From NCBI GenBank assembly GCA_903824495.1, contig CAIJXB010000023.1, positions 1 to 64,000 of the forward strand: a stretch of DNA of 64,000 nucleotides, written 5' to 3'. The notes beneath the pieces are model-generated. The model was given only the letters and a program-made list of their open reading frames with translations, was not told the origin of the DNA and did no database searches. Shown here in pieces: positions 1 through 8,944 of this stretch. The translations under genes and the position numbers were made by a program. The DNA comes from an uncultured Chlamydiae bacterium (lineage in GTDB: Bacteria > Chlamydiota > Chlamydiia > Chlamydiales > Rhabdochlamydiaceae). The stretch's first letter is position 1, and each line of letters opens with the position of its first letter.

Positions 1-80
1 GCTAAAAATTATTTAATATTTAATTGTAATTTTTAAAATGTTATTGTTTTTATAAAATAAATCAAAAAAACAGGTTCCCG

Positions 81-605
81 ATGAGTTTTGTAGCAAACAA
101 TCAAAATTGCAGCAATTCAGCCTCTGACAAAGGATTTGAAGAAAGATTTGTGAATGGAAAAAGAATAGTCAGATTGCCTTCAATAGACCGAACAAAAGGT
201 TTTTGGCAAGAGCTCATAGATAAGAATAAGAAGTCTCTTGCAGAAGGGCGAGAAGTTCGAATGATTCTAAAGACAAATGGGTATGATGGAATAGAGCATG
301 AAGAGGTTTCTTTGTGTTTAAGTCAAAAAAACCATGGATACTCAGCGCTGCAAGAATACGATGAAAATGACAGCTCTAACGCTGTGGAGATTGAGGCGAG
401 GTTAGAGATGTCTTCTTCAGGAGGCAAGTTCATTCAACCCAGTGTTGTAGAAGGCGAAGAGGCTTTTGTTTTAGGGACCTCTGCAGACTATGACGAAGAG
501 GACTGGATCGATGTCTCACCGAGTGAATCAAACGAAGAAGCGAATGTAGAGAAGTTTATCTATTGGGCCTACCGAAACTTTCACAATCTTGTCCAATACC
601 TCTAA
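81..605 (+). CDS. hypothetical acidic protein, 174 aa
   Basis: I do not recognise this protein. It is hydrophilic and acidic, with a Glu/Ser/Asp-rich stretch around residues 130-155 and an aromatic C-terminus containing YWAYRNFHNLVQYL. There is no signal peptide or membrane segment. The upstream leader is very AT-rich and offers only a weak CAGG ribosome-binding site 6 bases before the ATG. Two inverted repeats follow the stop codon, consistent with a monocistronic unit. Codon use resembles its neighbours and the frame is clean for 174 codons, so it is probably real. A secreted or effector role is possible, but nothing in the sequence demonstrates it. Confidence 0.6.
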   Translation: MSFVANNQNCSNSASDKGFEERFVNGKRIVRLPSIDRTKGFWQELIDKNKKSLAEGREVRMILKTNGYDGIEHEEVSLCLSQKNHGYSALQEYDENDSSNAVEIEARLEMSSSGGKFIQPSVVEGEEAFVLGTSADYDEEDWIDVSPSESNEEANVEKFIYWAYRNFHNLVQYL

Positions 606-617
606 TACGAACGAATA

Positions 618-675
618 GAAGCTTTCGCTTCTTTCTAAATCCTTTGGCAGAAGGTCTTTATTGGGTCTTCTGCCA
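618..675 (+). terminator. tandem stem-loops downstream of the 174-aa gene
   Basis: Two inverted repeats lie close together. GAAGC/GCTTC at 618-631 has a 4-base loop and is followed by a short T run. TGGCAGAAG/CTTCTGCCA at 645-675 is a perfect 9-bp stem with a 13-base loop. The position just after the stop codon suggests termination, but neither has a strong U tract. Confidence 0.4.
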
Positions 676-835
676 TTAAGAAAATTATTGAAAACCCTCT
701 CTTTACTTTAATGAATCTTAACGATATAACAGTCTTTTTATTGTGTAGTTGCATTAGTTTTGTATGCAAAAATTAAAATAATATTTACTGCATTTTTAAT
801 GTAAAATGAGTGGTTTGCTTTTTTATAGGTTTAAT

Positions 836-2800
836 ATGAACATATCAGACAGATGTCCAGAGTACTTTGCAGCAGCGATGGCAGGGGTAGAAATTCCTCA
901 GGGCCTTACCTCGGAAAAGTTCTTAAGAAGGGGGATTAAAAGCAATGCTCTGCAGTTTTCTTATGGCAATGCGACCTATAATGATTACCAGGTGAACTAC
1001 AGAATAAACGAACAAGCCATCAGAGATCGCAAATGGGTTGCTATTCCTAATGCTCTACTTGCAGGGGCTTGTAAGACTGTGTATGACTTATCTAATGCTG
1101 TTTTCAAGGGGATTAACGGGGACTCTAGAGGTTTTGCAATTAACATGTACCGCGCTGCAAGAGATCTAGAAGAAGCCTATGGTTGGATTGTGACTCTATT
1201 TGATGATGTTTTAGGTTCTTACCACGTTCAGCAAAGTCTTTTCCATAAGGAATGTTACTCCTATTTTGAAAGGACTCCAAGGGAAAGCAGCGTTAGTTAC
1301 TACCACGACGTGAGAGTTCCATATTGTTCTGAAGCTATGAACATAACTCTCAAAGCTTTTTATGAGATGGATGAAGCTACGCAAGAAGGAAAAATTGAGC
1401 TATTTGAACTTGAAGAGGTTATTGCTAGCTTTGGAGGGAAAGAAGTTTTTTTTCGGAAATTAGCAGAAGCTAATCAAGAGGCATTAGCTTTGGTTGATTT
1501 AGTCGACTTGAAATTAGAGGGTGTACAGCCAAAAATCAGCTACGTTATCATGACTGATGTGGACTTTAAAGCTTTGACTTTAGGTCAAATCAAAGATGCG
1601 AATGCGAGCCAGATGAAAGTTATCTCCGAAAGACTGAAACAGTTTGCAGATGAACCTGCGCTTGTTGAGATTCCAGAGGATATTATGAGCGTTCCTGCAT
1701 TCCAATTCGATAGCATACCTGGATCAAGGATTACTCAGCAGTTAGACGTAATCCCGCCCGCTATATTCCCTTTATTTTCAGATGCTCAGATTCAAGAAGT
1801 TGATTTTGCGAATGCTTCAAAAGAGCAAGTGGACTGTCTTTTTGATTTAGGTTCTAATGAGAGGGTAACGCAGCGTTTAGAGCTTCTTTCAACGCCGCAA
1901 TTCCAAGATGTTTTAGGAAAGCTAAGTCTTTATAAGTTAAAACTTATACCTAATGAGCGACTTTCTCAGCTTGATTTATCAGTGTTAGATGAGAGAGCTT
2001 TGAATGGCGGGTTATTGGAAGTAGGCTCTAATCCGAAAATAGCAACGCGTCTAGGTTGCCTTCATATCGACCAATTACAGTCTATTTTAGGGAAACTGAA
2101 TCCCTATAAGTTAAGACTTATACCTAATGAGCGACTTCCTCAGCTTGACTTATCAGTTTTGGGTAAAGATGCTTTGAATGGTGGGTTATTGGAAGTAGGC
2201 TCTAATCAGGAAATAGCAACGCGTCTAGGTTGTCTTCATATCGACCAATTACAGTCTATTTTAGGGAAACTGAATCACTATAAGTTAAAACTTATACCTA
2301 ATGCGCAGCTTCCTCAGCTTGACTTATCAGTGTTAGATGAGAGTGCTTTGAATGGTGGGTTATTGGAAGTAGGCTCTAATCAGGAAATAGCAACGCGTCT
2401 AGGTTGTCTTGGAACTCACCAACTTCAGTCTATTTTAAGCAGGTTAAAAGGCTCCTGCTTAAGATGCATAGAGGGGGAAGCTCTCGGATGTTTAGATATT
2501 TCCGGGTTATTGCAAGAGCAAATTAATGCATTATTCCCAACACTATCAAGAGATGCGATTCGGCAAGAAGGCAGTGGCTTTTATTGCTTTCACTCCATAG
2601 CTGTGAATGGTGAGTTTGTTTGTCAAGAGGAAGGGAATGGCTATTCTGAACAAAAAATAGACTCAATCATCTCGGAAAGGACGCGGGCGGCTCAGGTTAT
2701 TCTAACGGCTTTAACTGAAGATCAAATCAACAGTATCAGAGATAAGCTATCTCCTGATCATCTAGCGTTGATTGAATCTTTGGCAGTCGTGAACGCCTAA
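836..2800 (+). CDS. hypothetical protein with 58-residue tandem repeats
   Basis: The protein is not recognised. The N-terminal 150 residues contain mildly hydrophobic helices around AIPNALLAGACKTVYDL and WIVTLFDDVLG, a style common in chlamydial inclusion or effector proteins. Residues about 330-560 are built from 58-residue leucine-rich units containing LLEVGSN, ATRLGCL, LQSILGKL, LKLIPN and LPQLDLSVL. The central units are almost identical at DNA level with an exact 174-bp period (anchors at 1997, 2171 and 2345); flanking units are degenerate. An in-frame ATG at 806 would add 10 residues. I chose 836 because TATAGGT precedes it at a workable distance, while 806 has no ribosome-binding site. 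The repeat region could be a protein-protein interaction solenoid, which is inference. Confidence 0.65.
   Translation: MNISDRCPEYFAAAMAGVEIPQGLTSEKFLRRGIKSNALQFSYGNATYNDYQVNYRINEQAIRDRKWVAIPNALLAGACKTVYDLSNAVFKGINGDSRGFAINMYRAARDLEEAYGWIVTLFDDVLGSYHVQQSLFHKECYSYFERTPRESSVSYYHDVRVPYCSEAMNITLKAFYEMDEATQEGKIELFELEEVIASFGGKEVFFRKLAEANQEALALVDLVDLKLEGVQPKISYVIMTDVDFKALTLGQIKDANASQMKVISERLKQFADEPALVEIPEDIMSVPAFQFDSIPGSRITQQLDVIPPAIFPLFSDAQIQEVDFANASKEQVDCLFDLGSNERVTQRLELLSTPQFQDVLGKLSLYKLKLIPNERLSQLDLSVLDERALNGGLLEVGSNPKIATRLGCLHIDQLQSILGKLNPYKLRLIPNERLPQLDLSVLGKDALNGGLLEVGSNQEIATRLGCLHIDQLQSILGKLNHYKLKLIPNAQLPQLDLSVLDESALNGGLLEVGSNQEIATRLGCLGTHQLQSILSRLKGSCLRCIEGEALGCLDISGLLQEQINALFPTLSRDAIRQEGSGFYCFHSIAVNGEFVCQEEGNGYSEQKIDSIISERTRAAQVILTALTEDQINSIRDKLSPDHLALIESLAVVNA
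1997..2470 (+). repeat. 174-bp tandem repeat inside the 58-residue-repeat gene
   Basis: The phrase GCTTTGAATGGYGGGTTATT recurs at 1997, 2171 and 2345, exactly 174 bp apart. The downstream text of each unit is nearly identical until the third copy diverges after about 2430. A degenerate unit precedes the array from about 1823. Near-identity indicates recent duplication or gene conversion. Confidence 0.9.
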
Positions 2801-2824
2801 TCATCTAATTATAATTTTAAACCC

Positions 2825-2855
2825 GATTGAGAGCTCCTTAAAAGAGCTCTCAATC
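2825..2855. terminator. perfect 12-bp stem-loop terminator
   Basis: GATTGAGAGCTC and its exact complement GAGCTCTCAATC flank a 7-base loop, 25 bases after the stop codon at 2800. No long U tract follows on the plus strand, so efficiency as a Rho-independent terminator is uncertain. The rest of 2801-3172 is AT-rich with C/T runs; I see no gene there. Confidence 0.6.
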
Positions 2856-3172
2856 TAATCTCAGCCCCAAATCCCGTCCATAGCCCTTATAGATCGCTTT
2901 TTACCCCTGAAAAAGCTTCTAAGGTCCCAATAATAAATCAACCCCCGGTCCTTTTTTCGAAAACGCATCAACTATATAATATTCATTATATTTTTAATTT
3001 TAATTTACTGTTTTTATTCATATTTTGCTGTTATTTATCTGTGTTAATTGCTATTCTACTGGTTTTATAGTGAAGGCTAATGACTTAGCGCGAAAAAATT
3101 TGTTTGCTCTTGAAGTAGAGGGTTTTGTATGGTAGTCTACTCGGAGTATTTATTACGTAAGGACAATTATAT

Positions 3173-4273
3173 ATGAGTAAAGCCTCTTCTGCTGCGCAAA
3201 ACCCTATTTTGCTGCGTTTCAATAGACTCATGGACGCCTTTGCCAAATCTGATGATGAAAGAGACTTTTATCTGGATAGAATGGAAGGGTTTATTGTCTA
3301 TGTCGATCTAGACAAGGGGGAGCAAGAGATTGAAGACCTCGAAAAAGAACTACTGTTCGATCATCCGGAAAGATACTGCCTGATCCCTAAGATGACATTC
3401 TATGAGACAAAGAAGTTCATGGAAGGGTTTATCAATGAAAAAGTTTACGATATCGATACAAAAGAAAAGCTCTTAGACATCATTCAAGCGAAAGAAGCCA
3501 GAGAAAACTTCCTAGAGTTCATCTACGATCATTTGACAGAACTTGAAAAATGGCAGCAATTCTATCAAGAAAGATCTCGTATCAGAATCATCGAATGGCT
3601 CAGAAATCAAAAAATCCAGTTCGTTTTTGAAGAAGATCTTGATTTTACAAAGAACCTGCTCGAAAAAATTAAAAGACACCTCTTTGATAATAAAGTTCCA
3701 AAAGATGTTGCGGCTGCAAGAGAAGCTCTTCAACTCAAGGCTAAAACTTATTACTCTAGCGAAGCTCTGAACCCAAGACCAAAGAGAGGAAGACCTCCTA
3801 AGCAGGTAGTTAAAGCAGAGCCTGAAATGCAAGTCACAGTCGACATGTATACAACAGTGCCTCAACCTGTGAAGGGCTTTTTATACTTGCCAGATATTTC
3901 AAGTGCTGCAGCTATCACATTCTCTTCTCGCTTTAAAACAAAAGCAGAGCTTTTAGATAACCTCCGCGGTAATCCAAGAGCAAAAGTGGATCATAAGCTC
4001 CAAGCGTTGTCTGAAAGACTTGAGTCTTTAAGGCACCTTTCTGGCAGATTGATGGACATTCAAGAAATCACAGGATCTGATAAAGATGCCAATCTGATCC
4101 GTTCTGTTAAAAAAGTCACAGCTTCTACAGAAGAATCAGATAAGCCTTCTAAAGAGCTCGGGATTACGAAGAAGCAGCTAGGAGCAATACCGAAGAAGAA
4201 AGACGGAGAAGAATCAGAAACTATTAAAAAGATGAAGATTGTAACCCATATTTCCAAAAAGGATACAAAGTAG
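3173..4273 (+). CDS. UPF0158 family protein with C-terminal AT-hook
   Basis: Residues about 10-175 match the UPF0158 family, known mainly from chlamydiae (CT429-like): a compact domain with alternating acidic and aromatic positions (DFYLDRMEGFIVYVDLD, ERYCLIPKM, FLEFIYDHL). Residues 202-211, PRPKRGRPPK, form a textbook AT-hook with a GRP core, so minor-groove binding to AT-rich DNA is likely. The tail from about 330 is very Lys/Glu-rich. The start is supported by AAGGA 9 bases upstream. The next gene begins 4 bases after the stop, so the two are probably co-transcribed. The molecular function of UPF0158 is unknown; a nucleoid-associated or regulatory role is inference from the AT-hook. Confidence 0.85.
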   Translation: MSKASSAAQNPILLRFNRLMDAFAKSDDERDFYLDRMEGFIVYVDLDKGEQEIEDLEKELLFDHPERYCLIPKMTFYETKKFMEGFINEKVYDIDTKEKLLDIIQAKEARENFLEFIYDHLTELEKWQQFYQERSRIRIIEWLRNQKIQFVFEEDLDFTKNLLEKIKRHLFDNKVPKDVAAAREALQLKAKTYYSSEALNPRPKRGRPPKQVVKAEPEMQVTVDMYTTVPQPVKGFLYLPDISSAAAITFSSRFKTKAELLDNLRGNPRAKVDHKLQALSERLESLRHLSGRLMDIQEITGSDKDANLIRSVKKVTASTEESDKPSKELGITKKQLGAIPKKKDGEESETIKKMKIVTHISKKDTK

Positions 4274-4276
4274 CCT

Positions 4277-6331
4277 ATGACAATGTGCCCCCATTCCCAG
4301 GTAGAAGACCTAACCCTAGAGGTGTCTTCTAAAGAGAAAGCTCTCAAGGTTCTTGAGGTCATGTACCTGACAAGGCTTGCAGATGATAAGATGTACAAGA
4401 TGATCCGTCAAAATAAAGGCGGTAGCTTCCATCTGTCTGTGCTCGGACATGAAATGGTGGGCGCCGTCTGCGCTTTAGGTCTTACTTCAACAGTAGACTG
4501 GGGTCTTCCTTATTATCGCGATAGGGCCTTTGCTATTGGGATTGGTTGTACATTAACAGATCTATTTGCTGCACTACTTGCTCGTGACATTCCTCACCAC
4601 TCCGGTGGAAGAATGATGCCAGAGCACTACTCTCATCAAGAGCTTCACATTCCTGTGCAGTCAAGCTGCGTAGGATCTCAATTTTTACAAGCAGTAGGCC
4701 TTGCGAAGGGTTTGCAGCTTTCAGGCAAGCCTGAAGTGGTCTACGTCTCTGCAGGAGACGGAGCGACCTCTCAAGGGGATTTCCATGAAGCATTGAACTT
4801 TGCAAGCATTCATAAACTAGGCGTCATTTTCGTTATTCAAGACAACGGCTGGGCTATTTCCGTTCCTGTTAAGGAACAAACAGCTGGCGGATCGATTGTG
4901 CCTATGGCGCGAGGGTACGAAGGCCTTACAGTTCACGACGTAGATGGTTGTGATTATGAGCAAATGGATCAAGCTGTTAATGAAAGTGTTGCTAAAGCAA
5001 GATCCGGATGCGGTCCAAGTTTAATTGTTGCAAAAGTACCTCGTATCGGTGCTCATAGCAGTAGCGATGACCCAGCAAAATACAAATCAAAAGACATCAT
5101 AGAAAAGGAAAAGGAAAAAGATCCTCTTCCTCGTATGGAAAGTTTTGTAATCTCTCAAGGTTTTGCGAGCGAAGAAGAGCTTAAAACGTTAAAAGCTCAA
5201 TGCTTTCAAAAAGTAGAGACTGCAGCAGAACTCGCTGATCTAATTCCATTCCCTGATGTGTCTTCTTGCGATACTAAAGTATTTAAAGAGTGTGACGAAT
5301 TAACTGAAAATGATGAAGGTTCTAGCTCTTCTTCAACAGATGACGCCGTTGTTATGGTCGATGCACTCAACCATGCCCTTGAAGAAGAGATGAGTAAAGA
5401 TCCTTCTATTGTAGTGCTCGGGCAAGATGTGGCCCATGGAAAGGGGGGAGTGTTTGGTGTTACACGCTCGTTAACTAGCCGCTTTGGAGAAAACCGCTGC
5501 TTCAATACGCCTCTTGCAGAATCTTGCATCATCGGACTTGCCATCGGACTTTCTTTTGCAGGTCTTAGGCCTGTTGCTGAGATCCAGTTTGCAGATTACG
5601 TCTGGACGGGTGTGAACCAACTACTTAATGAACTTGCAAGCATGCACTACCGCTCCAATGGAGAATGGAACTGCCCGGTTGTCATTAGACTTCCTTACGG
5701 CGGTTATATCCAGGGAGGACCTTACCATTCACAAAGTATCGAAGCCTTTTTAGCGCATACGCCAGGGCTTAAGGTTGTGATCCCAAGTAATGCATCCGAT
5801 GCAAAAAAACTATTCAAAGCAGCCCTTAAAGACCCTAATCCGGTTATCTTCTTAGAGCATAAGGCCCTTTATAGACAGCGCGTATTCTGCGCTAGAAAAG
5901 AGCCAGGAGAAGAAGAAGTGGCCCCGCTTGGCAAAGCTAAGATCGTAAGAGAAGGAACTGATGTAACAGTTGTCTGTTACGGAATGCTCGTCTTTATGGC
6001 TGTACAAGCTGCTGAAACACTTGCTCAGGAAGGGATTTCTGTAGAGATCATCGATCTTCGCACGATTGTACCTTTAGATGAAGAAGCGATTTTAGAGTCT
6101 GTGAAAAAGACAGGTAAGTGTTTGATTGCGCATGAAGCGCCATCAAACGTGGGTCTTGGAGCAGAGATTTCAGCAAGGATTACAGAAAAAGCCTTTTCTT
6201 ATCTAGATGCGCCGATTGCAAGGGTATCAGGCAAAAACTGCATGGTTCCTTATTGCAAGCAACTAGAGGATAAAGTTCTTCCTCAAGTTTCCGACTTAGA
6301 GGCTGCGCTTCGCAAATTGGCGAACTTTTGA
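4277..6331 (+). CDS. fused 2-oxoacid (branched-chain type) dehydrogenase E1 alpha-beta
   Basis: This is a single chain carrying both subunits of the thiamine-diphosphate E1 component, which decarboxylates a 2-oxoacid and passes the acyl group to lipoyl-E2. Residues 1-about 330 are the alpha part, with the ThDP motif GDGATSQGDF starting at residue 160 and closing with the Asn of QDN at 190. Residues about 352-684 are the beta part (ALNHALEEEMSKD, GQDVAHGKGGVFGVT, PLAESCIIG). The fusion is the chlamydial CT340 arrangement, often labelled 2-oxoisovalerate dehydrogenase; pyruvate as substrate cannot be excluded. An acidic serine-rich linker around 325-350 joins the halves. The 3' end overlaps the convergent downstream gene by 36 bases. 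Confidence 0.93.
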   Translation: MTMCPHSQVEDLTLEVSSKEKALKVLEVMYLTRLADDKMYKMIRQNKGGSFHLSVLGHEMVGAVCALGLTSTVDWGLPYYRDRAFAIGIGCTLTDLFAALLARDIPHHSGGRMMPEHYSHQELHIPVQSSCVGSQFLQAVGLAKGLQLSGKPEVVYVSAGDGATSQGDFHEALNFASIHKLGVIFVIQDNGWAISVPVKEQTAGGSIVPMARGYEGLTVHDVDGCDYEQMDQAVNESVAKARSGCGPSLIVAKVPRIGAHSSSDDPAKYKSKDIIEKEKEKDPLPRMESFVISQGFASEEELKTLKAQCFQKVETAAELADLIPFPDVSSCDTKVFKECDELTENDEGSSSSSTDDAVVMVDALNHALEEEMSKDPSIVVLGQDVAHGKGGVFGVTRSLTSRFGENRCFNTPLAESCIIGLAIGLSFAGLRPVAEIQFADYVWTGVNQLLNELASMHYRSNGEWNCPVVIRLPYGGYIQGGPYHSQSIEAFLAHTPGLKVVIPSNASDAKKLFKAALKDPNPVIFLEHKALYRQRVFCARKEPGEEEVAPLGKAKIVREGTDVTVVCYGMLVFMAVQAAETLAQEGISVEIIDLRTIVPLDEEAILESVKKTGKCLIAHEAPSNVGLGAEISARITEKAFSYLDAPIARVSGKNCMVPYCKQLEDKVLPQVSDLEAALRKLANF

Positions 6332-6640
6332 TTTTCTTCTGTTGCGGCCAATTCTAGGAAGTTTAGGAAGAAGCTGCTTTTGAATCGCTTGCATGAAATG
6401 AGAATTAAGCTCATTCATTCTTATGATTTTTTTATGTAGCTCTTCGTATTTTTTTTCAGGAAGCTCTTCTTGCGTGTGTGCAAATCTTGCAAGGAGGCTC
6501 TCTTGAGTCTTATGTAATGATCCTAGTTCTAAAGAATCCAAAACATGAAGTTCGCTTTCACAAACAACTGAAGCATTATGCATGAGTTGATCAAGTGTTG
6601 CATCAAGCTCGGCTAGAATCTCTTCTTGTGTACGGAACAT
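6296..6640 (-). CDS. small helical hypothetical protein, possibly chaperone-like
   Basis: The product is 114 residues, almost entirely predicted helix with heptad-like Leu spacing (ILAELDATLDQLM, LHVLDSLELGSL), then a basic tail (RIGRNRRKSK). The segment KIIRMNELNSHFMQAI recalls the C-terminal helix of FlgN-type secretion chaperones, but the match is by eye only. GAGAG lies 9 bases before the ATG. The stop codon lies inside the convergent E1 gene, giving a 36-base tail-to-tail overlap. A type III or flagellar-type chaperone role is plausible in a chlamydia; a generic coiled-coil protein is the alternative. Confidence 0.6.
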   Translation of the reverse strand: MFRTQEEILAELDATLDQLMHNASVVCESELHVLDSLELGSLHKTQESLLARFAHTQEELPEKKYEELHKKIIRMNELNSHFMQAIQKQLLPKLPRIGRNRRKSKVRQFAKRSL

Positions 6641-6758
6641 AGTTTTCTCTCTTGTTTGTTTTTCCTTAGAGAAAGCTTTTACCGTTTTTTTGTCAAATAA
6701 AAATGTTAATATTTTTTTATGAATGTTTTTTAATTAGAAAAATTAGAAGCAGATTTCT

Positions 6759-7535
6759 CTAGCTGTTTTTAATAATAGAAATCCATTCTTCAGGAATGCC
6801 AGCTTGCCTTCTTGGTTCTTCAAAAACAGAAAAACCTCTAGAGCGTTTGACCGTAAGAAGATGATTAGAGTTGTTTCTCCAGCAGTCCCATTCTGATTCA
6901 AGGGGATCTTTCATTTTTTTAAGCCACTGCATCCCAAAAGAAACGTGTTTGATCTCATCATCCAAAATCTGCTGCATCAGATCAGCTGAAAAAGTATCAC
7001 CATGTCTTAAAAAGGATTGCTTGTAGATCGGAGCAAAGTCTAAATTAGCCATTTCAAATGTTAGACTCATGACGCTTACGTAATTTAAGGGAGATCTTAG
7101 AAAAGGAGTATGAGACCAAAAATGTTTATAAAGGGGCATGTCTCCAAAATTCACTCCGAGCTCTTTTAGTCTTTTTATATAAAGCCTTACATGCCCTTGC
7201 TCTTCTTTTAAAGTGTTAGCAAGGCCTCTTCTAAAGTGTTTAGGGGCTTCAGGGAAGGCAAGTAGCGCGTAGGCCATGATCTCTACAGCTAAAAGCTCAT
7301 GTCCTGCAAATCGATGTAGACATACAGCTCTTTTGTCTTGGGATCCATGTTCATGAAAGGGAGGGAGTTTTTCTTCTTTAGAGTGTCTTTTGAACTGCAT
7401 ATTGGCAGGTCTTGATGGAGTATCCCAAAGGAGGGGAGGTCCAGGAGCTCTATCTGTTAGTTCTAGGGGATCTAATAATTTTTCCTCGAGGGTGAGCCCC
7501 CCGAGGATTCGTATGCACCAATCTCGAATTTCCAC
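6759..7535 (-). CDS. DUF455 ferritin-like protein
   Basis: The protein is a 258-residue member of the DUF455/COG2833 family, a four-helix ferritin-like fold. Candidate di-metal ligands are visible in HRFAGHELLAVEIMAY, EEQGHVRLY, FEMANLDFAP and DDEIKHVSFG, the spaced E...ExxH...E...ExxH pattern of this fold. The reaction is unknown; the family is linked to MiaE-like oxygenases by fold only. The start is GTG at 7535 and overlaps the last base of the upstream TAG stop (TAGTG), a classic translational-coupling arrangement with the SH3-domain gene. Confidence 0.85.
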   Translation of the reverse strand: MEIRDWCIRILGGLTLEEKLLDPLELTDRAPGPPLLWDTPSRPANMQFKRHSKEEKLPPFHEHGSQDKRAVCLHRFAGHELLAVEIMAYALLAFPEAPKHFRRGLANTLKEEQGHVRLYIKRLKELGVNFGDMPLYKHFWSHTPFLRSPLNYVSVMSLTFEMANLDFAPIYKQSFLRHGDTFSADLMQQILDDEIKHVSFGMQWLKKMKDPLESEWDCWRNNSNHLLTVKRSRGFSVFEEPRRQAGIPEEWISIIKNS

Positions 7536-8821
7536 TACTGCTGTTCTTCTACTCCGAGTACGAAATAGGCAGGAAAAGCAAAGTTGTTATTGGGGCGAGG
7601 AGCTCCAATCAAAGACACTTTTTTGCCGATTAGATCTTGTAGATTCACAACGGTACTGTAGACGTAGCCAACAGGAAGATCGTTGTGTTTAACAACGTAA
7701 TCGCCTGGTTTGCATTTTACAGGTGCTGAATAAGGCTCTAAGATTCCAGTGATACGCTCTGCTGCAATTTTTTGCTCAAGTTGGTAGTCTTGGAAGTTTC
7801 TAGCTTCATGACCACCTGACCAGCCGAGAAAAAGAGCTTCTTCTACAGGTTCCCATATTTTCATTTTATCAGTCGGGGAGGCGTTTACAAAAGAGTGATC
7901 TTTTGTGGATGAGTTAGAAGAGCTACTTTCGCGTGCTACTTTGCTTTCCATGTAAGAGATTCTCTTATCGATGAATTTTTCTTGGATAGCAGAAAGCATG
8001 TCTTTTGCTTGATCTGTATATTGCGGGAAGTCTGTATAGTCTTGGATAACAAGTTGGAAATTGCGATTCATTTGATCAAAATCAATTGAATTGTACTCTT
8101 TTTCCATCTCTGCTTTTGCAAAGCTCTCAGCAAGCTCCATTTGGTCTTTTACAAGGCCCAAACGAGTGTCATGTGTTTGCTTAATTTCAAGGCCGCCGAT
8201 GTTTTCAATGTAGTTTTTAGATACATAAAAACGGGATGTTTTAGGAGCGTCGATTTCGACCCACTTATGATTTGCTTCGCAGATAGAGCCATCAATAGTG
8301 TCTCCACTATTAAGGTGAACAATCACTGGAGCTTCCATATTAGGATGCAAACGAACATTCACTCGGTTCCCTTCAATAACATTATCAAGAACAAAGCTCC
8401 TGAACACATAAGCTTTTAAATCAGACGGTGCTTCTGTGATCCAAAAATCATCGACTTCATCTAAAATCGCTAAGTATTCACCTTTTTGCAATTCTTTAAC
8501 AACAGCGCTATCTAAATCGGGTTGAGTGCGAAGGCGTACCTTTTTGCCTTTTACTTTTCCAGTAAATGGTTTGAACAGCCCTTTCGCTTTTTCTTTTTTT
8601 GCAATAGGAGCAGCTTCTAGAGCTGGCGCTCCTGCTTCACTTACAGAAGCCGCGGTCTCAGCAGGAAATGCCGGAGGCGTTTCTAAAGAAAAAGAAGAAA
8701 AAAAATCAGACTCAGATGCAGACACGGATGTAGATCCAGCGTCATCAGGTTGATCTGCCCCTAAAACCCCAAAGCTTAAGGCAAAGAGCGAAGTGCAGAG
8801 TAAATACATTGATTTAAACAT
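7535..8821 (-). CDS. exported SH3-domain protein
   Basis: The start was placed at 8821 because AGGAGGT lies 9 bases upstream; the longer frame from 8842 would put this perfect ribosome-binding site inside the gene. From MFKSMYLLCTSLFALSFGVLGA the protein has a clean cleavable signal peptide. An Ala/Pro/Glu linker follows, then two adjacent bacterial SH3-like segments at about residues 85-205 (KVRLRTQPDLDSAVVKELQ and RVNVRLHPNMEAPVIVHL), typical of cell-wall or periplasmic binding. The remaining half is mainly helical and unrecognised. Gene order with the SWIM-type gene and phoH recalls CT015-CT017. A role in periplasmic peptidoglycan binding is inference. Confidence 0.8.
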   Translation of the reverse strand: MFKSMYLLCTSLFALSFGVLGADQPDDAGSTSVSASESDFFSSFSLETPPAFPAETAASVSEAGAPALEAAPIAKKEKAKGLFKPFTGKVKGKKVRLRTQPDLDSAVVKELQKGEYLAILDEVDDFWITEAPSDLKAYVFRSFVLDNVIEGNRVNVRLHPNMEAPVIVHLNSGDTIDGSICEANHKWVEIDAPKTSRFYVSKNYIENIGGLEIKQTHDTRLGLVKDQMELAESFAKAEMEKEYNSIDFDQMNRNFQLVIQDYTDFPQYTDQAKDMLSAIQEKFIDKRISYMESKVARESSSSNSSTKDHSFVNASPTDKMKIWEPVEEALFLGWSGGHEARNFQDYQLEQKIAAERITGILEPYSAPVKCKPGDYVVKHNDLPVGYVYSTVVNLQDLIGKKVSLIGAPRPNNNFAFPAYFVLGVEEQQ

Positions 8822-8944
8822 GTTAGTCGAACCTCCTGACATCTAATGTAACTGTATATAAGATAACACAAAGTCTCATTCTAGAGTTTGGAGTGTTTTT
8901 ACTCCAAGCTTTTTCTTTTTGCGAAAATAAAGATGTATTTTCTG

